Shown in pieces: positions 11,876 to 18,324 of a DNA stretch of 38,530 bases. The stretch's first letter is position 1. Each line of letters begins with the position of its first letter. The DNA is from a virus. Made by a program: the position numbers and the translations under genes. Under the pieces are notes generated by a model. It was not told where the DNA came from, did not search any database, and saw only the letters and a list, made by a program, of their open reading frames with translations. The DNA lies in IMG/VR virus record IMGVR_UViG_3300037258_000309, positions 1 through 38,530 of that record, one strand, 5' to 3'.

Positions 11876-12076
11876 GTGCCTATTAGAACCGAAAGAAGAT
11901 TCAATATTGACAGCCAGAATGGAAAAATGAAAGCCCTGATCGAAAACAAGCAGGGAACTTATTACACGACTATTTACGGAGAAAATATTCTTATAAGCGA
12001 ATTAGAACAAAAACAAATCGACGGAATCATAGATTTTTTGATTTCAATCAAAATAACGATGGCGGCAGCCGCTTAA
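11876..12076 (+). CDS. Unknown small protein, GTG start (66 aa)
   Basis: AAGGAG (11864-11869) lies 6 bases before GTG 11876; an ATG at 11874 in another frame gives only an 18-codon peptide. The 66-residue protein begins MPIRTERRFNIDSQNGKMKA. It is probably a small alpha/beta protein with a hydrophobic C-terminus (DFLISIKITMAAAA). A hairpin precedes the gene. No family recognised. Confidence 0.55.
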   Translation: MPIRTERRFNIDSQNGKMKALIENKQGTYYTTIYGENILISELEQKQIDGIIDFLISIKITMAAAA

Positions 12077-12106
12077 TTAACACTATATTAAATGAGGACT
12101 TATAAC

Positions 12107-12625
12107 ATGACGACACTAGACCCAAGCCAAATGATGATCGTATACGATGGGGTTGCTTATCCCTGTGTTAAGATTCCTGATGTTGCAAACGTCAATACTA
12201 AGCAAGTATTAAGTAATGGCGACATGCTCATCATTAGCCGTATATCACGCAAAGACTTACCATTTGATGCCTATGATAATGTAAAGGAATCACAACAAAA
12301 GCTAGATAAGGCTATTACATCACTTTCCAGTAAACGCCAGCGACTCACACCTGAAGAACGTGAAAAAATAGCTGACATGTATGTCAAACGTGAAGCGTCG
12401 ACCAAAGAAATAGCAAAAATGTTTCACACTACTCGCGCAAATGTTTATGCGATAGTTAATCTATTGGGTAAAAGCAGAAAAAAAATGAAAGGGTCACGCA
12501 ATGTAAAAGATAATATCCGCAAAGAAGTACGAGCCGCATATAAGTCAAAACAGGCAACTGTTGTAGAACTCGCTAAGAAATATAATGTTACACCTTCCCG
12601 CATTTATCAATACCTTAGAACTTAA
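12107..12625 (+). CDS. Regulator with two resolvase-type HTH motifs (172 aa)
   Basis: The first 65 residues form a separate domain (MTTLDPSQMMIVYDGVAYP). Two HTH units follow: LTPEEREKIADMYVKREAST with KEIAKMFHTTRANVYAIV, then KEVRAAYKSKQATVVELAKK with YNVTPSRIYQYL, joined by a basic linker. GAGGA lies before ATG 12107, although the frame opens at 12092. Two HTHs in tandem suggest binding to repeated or asymmetric DNA sites. The HTH type is shared with 11566-11817, so duplication is likely. Confidence 0.7.
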   Translation: MTTLDPSQMMIVYDGVAYPCVKIPDVANVNTKQVLSNGDMLIISRISRKDLPFDAYDNVKESQQKLDKAITSLSSKRQRLTPEEREKIADMYVKREASTKEIAKMFHTTRANVYAIVNLLGKSRKKMKGSRNVKDNIRKEVRAAYKSKQATVVELAKKYNVTPSRIYQYLRT

Positions 12626-12639
12626 CAGGAGATATTTTT

Positions 12640-12900
12640 ATGGCACGATCAGCTAGTAATATTAGTAACTTTAATCAATTGCGTGAAAGTCTCGGCGAGA
12701 CATTAGATGGCTTATTGAGCGGTAAAGTCGATGTTGATACCGCCAATGCAGTATCTCGCGTATCGGATTCAATCACACAAACCATTAACGCTGAATTGAA
12801 TTACACTGCAAAAACTGGTGCAGTAACAGTGATTGATTTTTTAGAACAGCGTGAAATGGCTAAGAAGGATAAGAAAAAAGCACTTGAGAAGTTAAGGTAA
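12640..12900 (+). CDS. Unknown helical protein (86 aa)
   Basis: This 86-residue protein begins MARSASNISNFNQLRESLGE, with CAGGAGATATTTTT before the start. It contains an amphipathic segment (VDTANAVSRVSDSITQTINAEL) and a lysine-rich C-terminus (KKDKKKALEKLR). This pattern occurs in small phage proteins of unknown function. No motif allows a function. Confidence 0.6.
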   Translation: MARSASNISNFNQLRESLGETLDGLLSGKVDVDTANAVSRVSDSITQTINAELNYTAKTGAVTVIDFLEQREMAKKDKKKALEKLR

Positions 12901-12903
12901 TTT

Positions 12904-13104
12904 ATGAGAAATCATTTAACTTCTTTAATGAGACAAGAGTTGCAATGGGCTATAGTGAATTATGGGAGTGCTCGAGGTATTTGTGATTATTCTCCCTCAA
13001 CAACGGCACATCAGACTGTCCTTGATAAGTGGCGCGTCATTGAGAAGCAGCTCGATATAATTTTTGCTGAATGTAACTTAGTTGATGAAGAAATATATGC
13101 CTAA
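12904..13104 (+). CDS. Unknown small protein (66 aa)
   Basis: This is a 66-residue protein beginning MRNHLTSLMRQELQWAIVNY. It is 3 bases from the previous stop with only AAGGT as a ribosome-binding site, so reinitiation is likely. The following 68 bases hold no convincing gene. No family recognised. Confidence 0.55.
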   Translation: MRNHLTSLMRQELQWAIVNYGSARGICDYSPSTTAHQTVLDKWRVIEKQLDIIFAECNLVDEEIYA

Positions 13105-13172
13105 GGAAGAGTAAAAAAATTTTGATGGACGCTTTAAAAAGTTTTTGTCGAATCTAGTAGGAGAGAGACTCA

Positions 13173-13478
13173 ATGATTGAAAGTATCGCGATAATTTGTA
13201 ACGGTTTAACTATACTTATAATTTGTTTTTCTTTAATTGTGCTACGCAAATGGCTTATTTATATGATTGAATCATATAATAGTTTGAGTTTTAGAATAAC
13301 GGGATTAGAGCATCTAGCATCCGCTTCCAATATAAGATTACACGTACTAGAACGTCCTGAATGCCATATCTGCGCCAGAAAATGTGAAGGAGGGGCCATA
13401 ATTGTCGGTAACCCACACAATAAGATATATCGATGCCATCAATGTCAATCAAATATCGATCTGCAGGCACAACAATGA
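13173..13478 (+). CDS. Membrane-anchored zinc-ribbon protein (101 aa)
   Basis: One N-terminal membrane segment (about res 3-27, IAIICNGLTILIICFSLIVL) is followed by a coil and then by two Cys pairs: CHICARKC and CHQC (res 67-93), with zinc-ribbon spacing. GGAGAGAGACTCA precedes the ATG. The stop overlaps the next ATG. It probably sits in the inner membrane with the metal site in the cytoplasm. Function unknown. Confidence 0.65.
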   Translation: MIESIAIICNGLTILIICFSLIVLRKWLIYMIESYNSLSFRITGLEHLASASNIRLHVLERPECHICARKCEGGAIIVGNPHNKIYRCHQCQSNIDLQAQQ

Positions 13479-13792
13479 GTATTGATCTAAAGAAAAAGTG
13501 GGATGAAAAGTGCAAACTTTCCGAAGAACAGAAAGAGTTAACCATAAAAAAAGGAGAGCAATTAGCCAAAAAGATTGCCGAGTATATTAATGGTTTGCTT
13601 GATGATGATGCCATTAATATCAAAGCAGAAGGATTATCAAGAGGCGATATTTGCGAAAATGCGGTAGTTTTCTTAGCTGCTTATCACATAAAAAGCGCTG
13701 TACCTGCGTATAACATATCGGAAGATGAAGCCAGAGTTATTTTTATGCACAACCTTACCGAACTTCTTAAAAATTTAGAGAGTGTGCATTGA
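13475..13792 (+). CDS. Unknown helical protein (105 aa)
   Basis: The frame opens at 13433, but ATG 13475 overlaps the previous stop (ATGA) and starts a well-formed protein (MSIDLKKKWDEKCKLSEEQK). It is helical and acidic at the C-terminus (SEDEARVIFMHNLTELLKN). No family recognised. Confidence 0.6.
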   Translation: MSIDLKKKWDEKCKLSEEQKELTIKKGEQLAKKIAEYINGLLDDDAINIKAEGLSRGDICENAVVFLAAYHIKSAVPAYNISEDEARVIFMHNLTELLKNLESVH

Positions 13793-13794
13793 TT

Positions 13795-14016
13795 ATGATG
13801 GAAATGGGCACTGACACATTATTGCTAATTATTGGCGAACGCTTTGAAGACCTCGAAACAGAAAGAGACAGAATTGAGATTCTGGCAAATACAACAATGA
13901 GGCGGCTTGAAAAAGCGCTCAAAGAAAATGAAGAGCTTCGTCAATCTGTTGAAGATAGAGAAGCAATAATTTTAAGGCTTGAGAAAGAAATAGTCATATT
14001 GAGTAATGAGAAATGA
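13795..14016 (+). CDS. Unknown coiled-coil protein (73 aa)
   Basis: Almost all of the protein is one coiled coil (ERFEDLETERDRIEILANTT and LKENEELRQSVEDREAIILR). TTG 13789, ATG 13795 and ATG 13798 are all possible starts; 13795 is chosen for its distance from AGAG. It overlaps the next gene by ATGA. No family recognised. Confidence 0.55.
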   Translation: MMEMGTDTLLLIIGERFEDLETERDRIEILANTTMRRLEKALKENEELRQSVEDREAIILRLEKEIVILSNEK

Positions 14017-14240
14017 GAAGAATTAAATACGCACAATTAAGCGAAACCGTGGATAAGACAGGCTTTACGTCGTGGGTTCGTCCTGAAATGAAGAGGTATT
14101 TCAATCGATGCTGTGATTGCGGTCTCGTTCATGAATATAAATTTACTGTTGAAGGAAAGAATGTATTTTTTAAAGTGAAAAGGGATAACCGACGTACTGC
14201 GCAATCTAGGCGCATGAAAAAGTATAAGCAGGGGACATGA
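14013..14240 (+). CDS. Conserved phage CCDCGLVH protein (75 aa)
   Basis: The core RCCDCGLVHEYKFTVEGKNV followed by KRDNRRTAQSRR is a pattern I recognise from a small protein found in many phages and prophages of Proteobacteria; its function is unknown. The CC-x-C and the nearby His could bind zinc. The basic C-terminus (RRMKKYKQ) would suit nucleic-acid contact. It overlaps both neighbours by ATGA. Confidence 0.75.
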   Translation: MRRIKYAQLSETVDKTGFTSWVRPEMKRYFNRCCDCGLVHEYKFTVEGKNVFFKVKRDNRRTAQSRRMKKYKQGT

Positions 14241-14470
14241 AAGAAAATTCCGGAAAAAGAAGAAATACGCGGCGCACTAGATGCCGTCAAGCGCGAAGAA
14301 TAATTAATTTCTCCCGGCATTCATGCCATGAATGGGATGGCATGGTGATTACCTGTGCTGATCCAGAATTTGCGCCATGTCAGTGTCGCTTTGAGAATAG
14401 TAAGAATACGATAAAAGTAATCGCTGGCAGCAGAGCTGCATCGCATGGATTGAGGTTTAAATACTTTTAA
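14237..14470 (+). CDS. Small Cys-rich phage protein, CHEWDG-type (77 aa)
   Basis: Residues 29-56 contain CHEWDGMVITCADPEFAPCQC, shared in pattern with small phage proteins that carry C-x-EWDG...PEF-x-x-C-x-C; the cysteines probably bind metal. The first 25 residues are unusually basic (GKRRNTRRTRCRQARR). In another frame the same DNA would read IPEKEEIRGALDAVKREE and then stop, which looks more natural. A frameshift that replaced the N-terminus is therefore possible. GGGGAC precedes the ATG. Confidence 0.6.
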   Translation: MKENSGKRRNTRRTRCRQARRIINFSRHSCHEWDGMVITCADPEFAPCQCRFENSKNTIKVIAGSRAASHGLRFKYF

Positions 14471-14487
14471 CACAATTGGAGCATATT

Positions 14488-14565
14488 ATGATGACTATAC
14501 TGTGGGCACTTCTTATAGCTTATATCCTATATTTGCGAGATGAAGTAGACCGGCTAAAGAAATAA
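14488..14565 (+). CDS. Tiny single-span membrane protein (25 aa)
   Basis: A 25-residue frame, MMTILWALLIAYILYLRDEV then DRLKK, has TTGGAG 8 bases before its ATG. It has one hydrophobic segment and a charged C-terminus, a usual design for tiny membrane proteins. The short length leaves room for chance, but the clean ribosome-binding site and composition support it. Function unknown. Confidence 0.5.
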   Translation: MMTILWALLIAYILYLRDEVDRLKK

Positions 14566-14620
14566 TTAACTCTAATTTCCTGTAAATCTGATTAAAAGAT
14601 AAATCACTTAACAGGGCCGA

Positions 14621-14652
14621 TTATGGCCGATAATCGCCATTATCGGCCATAA
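14621..14652 (+). other. Strong intercistronic hairpin (14-bp perfect stem)
   Basis: TTATGGCCGATAAT and ATTATCGGCCATAA pair perfectly around a CGCC loop. There is no T tract; GGAGGGG of the next gene follows immediately. An mRNA processing or stability element, or a protein-binding palindrome, is more likely than a terminator. GGCCGATTATGGCCG upstream adds a partial direct repeat. Confidence 0.7.
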
Positions 14653-14670
14653 ATGGAGGGGCTATGAGCC

Positions 14671-14883
14671 ATGCAACCAAAACCTAACAATACAGCTTCA
14701 ATTCCTGGAAATCATTTTTGCCAAGATTGCGGATTGCCAATTGTTTTTGCTTGTTGTAATGATGGAATGGCTGATATTTTACCTTATTGTAAAAGTGATT
14801 ATTGGCTATATTGCTCTAATAAAACTTGTAAAAACCATGCCGGCGAAGAATTTGCGAATGATTTACCTGAATTTGTAATGTAA
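14671..14883 (+). CDS. Small Cys-rich, zinc-ribbon-like protein (70 aa)
   Basis: Cys residues occur as CQDCG, ACC, YCK, YCSNKTC (res 18-56), enough for one or two zinc sites. The rest is acidic at the C-terminus (GEEFANDLPEFV). GGAGGGG lies 9 bases before the ATG. It resembles small phage zinc proteins in layout, but no named family was recognised. Confidence 0.6.
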   Translation: MQPKPNNTASIPGNHFCQDCGLPIVFACCNDGMADILPYCKSDYWLYCSNKTCKNHAGEEFANDLPEFVM

Positions 14884-14894
14884 GGAGTTAACGG

Positions 14895-15116
14895 ATGAAT
14901 GAAGATATGAGGTTATGGTTAAGTGCTGTTTTAGGATCAACCGAAATGCTTAAGCAGCAAATAAATATTTTGGAGGAATCCATTACTACTATGATTGTTT
15001 CTGAACAATCAGATATAGGAGATATTAATTTCAAGTATAGGGGCTGTAAAATATATATGGATCATCTTGAGACAGTTATAACAAAAGTTAATCATTATGT
15101 GGATGAAAAGAGATAA
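14895..15116 (+). CDS. Unknown helical protein (73 aa)
   Basis: This is a 73-residue, helical protein (MNEDMRLWLSAVLGSTEMLK) with TAAGGAGTTAACGG before the start. Heptad-like hydrophobic spacing suggests a coiled coil. No family recognised. Confidence 0.55.
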   Translation: MNEDMRLWLSAVLGSTEMLKQQINILEESITTMIVSEQSDIGDINFKYRGCKIYMDHLETVITKVNHYVDEKR

Positions 15117-15117
15117 T

Positions 15118-15327
15118 ATGGCAAAGTCAAAGGCAATTCTACAAAGCAATTGCAAGAAAATATTAAAAATATTTGAGCTACATGCAATATGCTGTTCAGG
15201 TTGTCACCAAGCTCGCGCTGAAGATTTCACTATTAAACTTCTAAAAACTAAAGAATTAGGGGAGATAGGGGTTTGTTGCGTCGTAGAAAGGGCTTATAAA
15301 AAATTATTGAACAAAAAGCATAAATAA
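15118..15327 (+). CDS. Small Cys/His protein (69 aa)
   Basis: ATG 15118 lies just after the preceding stop; the open frame begins at 15097. A cluster CCSGCH (res 24-29) plus a later CC pair could bind metal, between basic ends (KSKAILQSNCKKI, KKLLNKKHK). The ribosome-binding site is weak (AAGAGA). No family recognised. Confidence 0.5.
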   Translation: MAKSKAILQSNCKKILKIFELHAICCSGCHQARAEDFTIKLLKTKELGEIGVCCVVERAYKKLLNKKHK

Positions 15328-15334
15328 TTAATTA

Positions 15335-15366
15335 CTATTTCCAGTAAAAAAGAATACTGGAAATAG
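15335..15366 (+). other. Intercistronic hairpin CTATTTCCAGTA / TACTGGAAATAG
   Basis: A perfect 12-bp inverted repeat around an 8-base A-rich loop lies just after the 15118 gene. It is followed by GCG, not T, so it is not a typical terminator. It is the third such element in this operon. Confidence 0.65.
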
Positions 15367-15393
15367 CGTTGAGATAGATAAACAGAGGGTTTT

Positions 15394-15597
15394 ATGGGGT
15401 TAACCGTCAAAAATAGAGTTTGTCCATGTTGCGCAACGCCAATTAAAACAAAGAATGTAATTTTGCAATACTCTGAACTTTGTGATTTCTGGTTCATTTA
15501 TTATTTCTGCCATCGCTGTAAAGAAAGTCCTGTTTTATCTGATGATATAGACTTTAAAATATTATATCCTCCGTCAGATCAGGTTTTGGAGAATTAA
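15394..15597 (+). CDS. Small zinc-ribbon protein (67 aa)
   Basis: CPCC (res 10-13) and CHRC (res 39-42) give a four-cysteine ribbon with 25 residues between the pairs. The intervening part is aromatic (LCDFWFIYYF). AGAGGG precedes the ATG. Such ribbons in small phage proteins bind nucleic acid or protein; the role here is unknown. Confidence 0.65.
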   Translation: MGLTVKNRVCPCCATPIKTKNVILQYSELCDFWFIYYFCHRCKESPVLSDDIDFKILYPPSDQVLEN

Positions 15598-15822
15598 ATG
15601 TCATCCGGCGTCGATCATTACTTATCTATTACAAATAAGATTGGAACGTTAGGGTTTGACGCGCAGGCGCTTGGTCTTCTTGAAGGAGAGAATGCATCCG
15701 CCCACGAAATAGCAAAAGCATCAAAGCAAATGATAAAAACTCACAGAGAGCTGATAGATGTATTGTCAAAGCTCGTAAGGGAATTTAACGAATTGAGAGA
15801 TAAATATCATGATTACGAATAA
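15598..15822 (+). CDS. Unknown helical protein (74 aa)
   Basis: This 74-residue protein (MSSGVDHYLSITNKIGTLGF) directly follows the previous stop, with TTTTGGAG for ribosome binding. The C-terminal 40 residues are a probable coiled coil. It overlaps the HTH gene at 15809 by 14 bases. Confidence 0.55.
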   Translation: MSSGVDHYLSITNKIGTLGFDAQALGLLEGENASAHEIAKASKQMIKTHRELIDVLSKLVREFNELRDKYHDYE

Positions 15823-16066
15823 AACACAACTTATCATAGAATTTTACGAAGCACCTCCATCAGCTTTATTCAACGAAAAAACTATAGCCCTCATTCGTTG
15901 TGTTTCCGTGTCAACTTTGCAAAATGACCGTTGGCGCGGAGGCGGAATTCCCTACCGTAAATGTGGCGCACGGGTTTTATACAAAAAAGAGGATGTGATG
16001 CGATGGATAGAATCGCATGAGCTGGTAAAAAGCACAAGTGAGTATGACGAAAGGGAGAATAAGTAA
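15809..16066 (+). CDS. Excisionase/AlpA-type HTH protein (85 aa)
   Basis: Residues 20-68 match the winged HTH_17 pattern of MerR-like excisionases and AlpA: LFNEKTIALIRCVSVSTLQN, RWRGGGIPYRKCGARVLYKK, EDVMRWIESHE. In phages such proteins act as excisionases or transcriptional regulators. No integrase was found, so excision is doubtful and a regulatory or accessory DNA-binding role is more likely. Its stop shares a base with the next start. Confidence 0.7.
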   Translation: MITNKTQLIIEFYEAPPSALFNEKTIALIRCVSVSTLQNDRWRGGGIPYRKCGARVLYKKEDVMRWIESHELVKSTSEYDERENK

Positions 16067-16209
16067 TGGGGGCTTATATTTTTGGTGGAATGGTTGGTGG
16101 GGCTACCCAAATAATATCTGCGCATTGCGGGTATAGCCTTACTCAGCAAATACTGTTAATTATATCATTTTCATATTTAGCGTCAGCTTTATATCTTAGA
16201 GATAAATGA
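16066..16209 (+). CDS. Small membrane protein (47 aa)
   Basis: A 47-residue frame, MGAYIFGGMVGGATQIISAH then one clear membrane segment (ILLIISFSYLASALYL) and RDK. The Gly-rich start may form a second short hydrophobic hairpin. GGGAGAAT lies upstream and the start overlaps the previous stop (TAATG). Function unknown. Confidence 0.55.
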   Translation: MGAYIFGGMVGGATQIISAHCGYSLTQQILLIISFSYLASALYLRDK

Positions 16210-16216
16210 GGAATTT

Positions 16217-16744
16217 ATGCAAACTGAAATGAGTCAGGAATTATTAGACCGATTTAACCAAATTGTCGTAGAAATAATTGAAGCCACGACTAACGAGGAC
16301 GATAAAAAAATAATGAGCATGGAAGATCAAATGGTCAAGCTATATGTTCGCGTAAATTGGGATGGTGGATCACCTAATCCTTTATTATTGCAAGTAGCAT
16401 CAGAAGAGATTGATATGGCTAAACTTAAGGATATGTTGGTTCAGGGACAGAAAGAACTTAGAAAATCATGCTCACACGGTAACCCTGATTGTTCAGGTCG
16501 TCTGGATTACACAAAAATAGAGAAAGAGGTGTTAAAAGTGCTAGCCGAATACAAAGCGCTCGATCCTTATGAAGATAAAACGGCTATTATTTGCCAGATG
16601 AATTTTTTAGTTGTTAAGGATGGCAAAAGTGTAAATACCGAATGTTTTAAAGTTGGAACTCGACTTGGGAATGAAAGCGATCTGGAAGAAATAGAGAAGT
16701 TAAAAGCGGCTGCAGGTTTATCTAGCCATGAAGTTAAACATTGA
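16217..16744 (+). CDS. Unknown protein (175 aa)
   Basis: At 175 residues this is one of the larger unknown genes in the operon. It has a helical N-terminus (QELLDRFNQIVVEIIEATTN), a central part with CSHGNPDC and a possible beta domain near residues 120-155 (TAIICQMNFLVVKDGKSVNT). ATGAGGAATTT precedes the start. No catalytic motif or family recognised. Confidence 0.6.
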   Translation: MQTEMSQELLDRFNQIVVEIIEATTNEDDKKIMSMEDQMVKLYVRVNWDGGSPNPLLLQVASEEIDMAKLKDMLVQGQKELRKSCSHGNPDCSGRLDYTKIEKEVLKVLAEYKALDPYEDKTAIICQMNFLVVKDGKSVNTECFKVGTRLGNESDLEEIEKLKAAAGLSSHEVKH

Positions 16745-16762
16745 TATCTGAAGGAAAAATTC

Positions 16763-16915
16763 ATGAAATCTTCATTATGTTGTTTTTTTAAAAAGCCTAA
16801 GCCTTTAAGCATACCATTAGAGAAAACTCGTCCATTGAGCCATTTGATACCAGCGCCTCAACCTGACGCTGCCTATCCTGGCCCACAAAATCCGACAATT
16901 GTTACGAAACCTTAA
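16763..16915 (+). CDS. Small proline-rich protein (50 aa)
   Basis: A 50-residue frame begins MKSSLCCFFKKPKPLSIPLE and remains proline-rich (HLIPAPQPDAAYPGPQNP). AAGGAAAAATTC lies before the ATG. It is probably unstructured; the CC near the N-terminus might be a lipid or metal site but there is no signal-peptide pattern. Compare the Pro-rich protein at 17194. Confidence 0.5.
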   Translation: MKSSLCCFFKKPKPLSIPLEKTRPLSHLIPAPQPDAAYPGPQNPTIVTKP

Positions 16916-16925
16916 GGAGAATTTT

Positions 16926-17156
16926 ATGAGTGGTGAAATATTATTAGCTTTACAAGAGATCGTTGATGCTCAATGTTATGATGCTATGTGGTTACAAGTT
17001 TTTACCACTTCTGATCCAGAAGCCAATATAAAAAATGCAACCAGATTTTCAAAACATCTAAGAATGCTTCATGAAGCTATAGAATGTGGAAATATTGAGA
17101 AAGTTAATATAATACTAGAAATGGCTAGAGATTATGCCAATGAAAATGAAATTTAA
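16926..17156 (+). CDS. Unknown helical protein (76 aa)
   Basis: AAGGAGAATTTT selects ATG 16926 (MSGEILLALQEIVDAQCYDA), although the frame opens at 16899. All-helical and acidic. No family recognised. Confidence 0.6.
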   Translation: MSGEILLALQEIVDAQCYDAMWLQVFTTSDPEANIKNATRFSKHLRMLHEAIECGNIEKVNIILEMARDYANENEI

Positions 17157-17193
17157 TCTGTTCTTTCTATCAATATTTTAGAGAAGAGTGATC

Positions 17194-17388
17194 ATGACGA
17201 GAGAATTAAGACCTAAAGCTCCACAAGAATTCGTATTTCAACCTGTGGTAAGATATACCTTGTTTGTTCCACCGGTTCCTCCCTCGCCTGCCTTAGTAAA
17301 AGTACCCTTTATTCCTCAACATCCTCATGATTTAATCCTATATCTTCCTGATGAGCTTAGAAGTAACATCAATTTATATTGGAGGTAA
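17194..17388 (+). CDS. Small proline-rich protein (64 aa)
   Basis: This is a 64-residue protein with many prolines (FVPPVPPSPALVKVPFIP) and few charges; GAAGAG precedes ATG 17194. A GTG at 17188 is an alternative start. Like 16763-16915 it may be an extended linker or adaptor. Function unknown. Confidence 0.5.
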   Translation: MTRELRPKAPQEFVFQPVVRYTLFVPPVPPSPALVKVPFIPQHPHDLILYLPDELRSNINLYWR

Positions 17389-17391
17389 ATC

Positions 17392-17589
17392 ATGTTTGAA
17401 GATGATTCGAAAAAACCGACGTATGTGCAATGTAAATTTTTTGGTCAGAAGCCTCCTATCCCCGATGAAGTTTCCATGAAAGAAGCGTGGGAAAGACACC
17501 GTCAATATTATGTGGAAAATGGTATAAAGCGCTCTCCTACAGTGCCAACGTTTGATCCGTCACAATTAGGAGTTTACTTTGGTAAATGA
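17392..17589 (+). CDS. Unknown small protein (65 aa)
   Basis: This is a 65-residue protein (MFEDDSKKPTYVQCKFFGQK) with TGGAGGTAAATC before its ATG. Motif KEAWERHRQYYVENG is helical and basic. Its end overlaps the TTG start of the zinc-finger gene by 11 bases. Confidence 0.55.
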   Translation: MFEDDSKKPTYVQCKFFGQKPPIPDEVSMKEAWERHRQYYVENGIKRSPTVPTFDPSQLGVYFGK

Positions 17590-17764
17590 TTCTAATAACA
17601 ATAAGGGGCCTGCTTTTAGCGCTGTTAACAGCGGCGCTATCCCCCTTAAGCAACATTTTGAATGCAGGGTATGCAATAAAAGCTTTTTACCAGAATTCTT
17701 TAGGCGAACGTTTAATGGACTTGATAAAATATGTCCATTTTGCCGAAGGGAACAGCAAACATGA
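17579..17764 (+). CDS. Small zinc-finger protein, TTG start (61 aa)
   Basis: CRVC (res 29-32) and CPFC (52-55) with KSFLPEFFRRTFNGLDKI between them follow the pattern of phage zinc fingers related to HNH-associated and recombination endonuclease VII-type modules, but the catalytic part is absent. AGGAG (17568-17572) lies 6 bases before TTG 17579, which therefore is the likely start. An overlapping frame from ATG 17586 looks like a signal peptide but is weaker. Zinc binding is likely; function unknown. Confidence 0.6.
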   Translation: MVNDSNNNKGPAFSAVNSGAIPLKQHFECRVCNKSFLPEFFRRTFNGLDKICPFCRREQQT

Positions 17765-17982
17765 ATCCTGGTGATCTAAGAGTATTTATTGAAGGAAAGC
17801 TTGAGAGCTTAAAAAAGCGTCGTTCTGAATTTTGGAGAACGGCTGAACTTTTTAGCATGAATCGAGATTCCCATGGTGTTTGGGACTCAGCCGTCGATGT
17901 GTATGCAATCCAACGTGCCATTACTGAGATTGAAGAAATTATTGAAAAAATTGATGAGGAGTATGAAAATGATATGTCGTAA
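17761..17982 (+). CDS. Unknown coiled-coil protein (73 aa)
   Basis: ATG 17761 overlaps the previous stop and follows GAAGGGA. The 73 residues (MNPGDLRVFIEGKLESLKKR) are helical, ending in an acidic coiled coil (EIEEIIEKIDEEYENDMS). No family recognised. Confidence 0.55.
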   Translation: MNPGDLRVFIEGKLESLKKRRSEFWRTAELFSMNRDSHGVWDSAVDVYAIQRAITEIEEIIEKIDEEYENDMS

Positions 17983-18187
17983 AGAAATTTTTAAGCAAGC
18001 AGAAAAGGATTATTCCAATATGATCAGCTTTAGGCTGCCTTATGGTGGCGTGGAAGCTTCTAATGAATATAGGTCTTTTATGAGTGCTAAAGACGTATAC
18101 GAGCAACTAGGTTGTCAATGCGGGAAATGCGAAAACCCAGAAGCCCTAAAAAAATCTAACAAAAAGGACAAAAATCATGATGCCTGA
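17963..18187 (+). CDS. Small Cys-containing protein (74 aa)
   Basis: GAGGAGT precedes ATG 17963 (MKMICRKEIFKQAEKDYSNM), although the frame opens at 17873. CQCGKC (res 53-58) plus Cys5 may bind metal, and the tail is lysine-rich. It overlaps both neighbours. No family recognised. Confidence 0.55.
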   Translation: MKMICRKEIFKQAEKDYSNMISFRLPYGGVEASNEYRSFMSAKDVYEQLGCQCGKCENPEALKKSNKKDKNHDA

Positions 18188-18311
18188 TTTAAGACCACCT
18201 GAATTTAATCTTTGGCAACAACTGATTGCATTATTTTTACAATCAATATTGCTAGGCATAGTGGCAGCCGTTATTTATTTAATATTTAAAGCAATCATTC
18301 ACTTATTATAA
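18177..18311 (+). CDS. Small single-span membrane protein at the operon end (44 aa)
   Basis: A 44-residue frame: polar start (MMPDLRPPEFNLWQQL) and a long hydrophobic segment (LLGIVAAVIYLIFKAI). AAGGA lies 8 bases before the ATG. It is the last rightward gene, 75 bases from the convergent lysozyme gene. A role in lysis (small holin or pinholin) is possible from size and place, but the opposite strand makes it part of the early transcript, so this is weak. Confidence 0.5.
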   Translation: MMPDLRPPEFNLWQQLIALFLQSILLGIVAAVIYLIFKAIIHLL

Positions 18312-18324
18312 GTAAGTCTGATAT

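Noticed and set aside
17586-17774. Frame beginning like a signal peptide (MILITIRGLLLALLTAAL)
   Set aside because: It overlaps almost entirely the zinc-finger gene, which has paired CxxC motifs and a well-spaced ribosome-binding site; the hydrophobic look is probably a by-product of the other frame.
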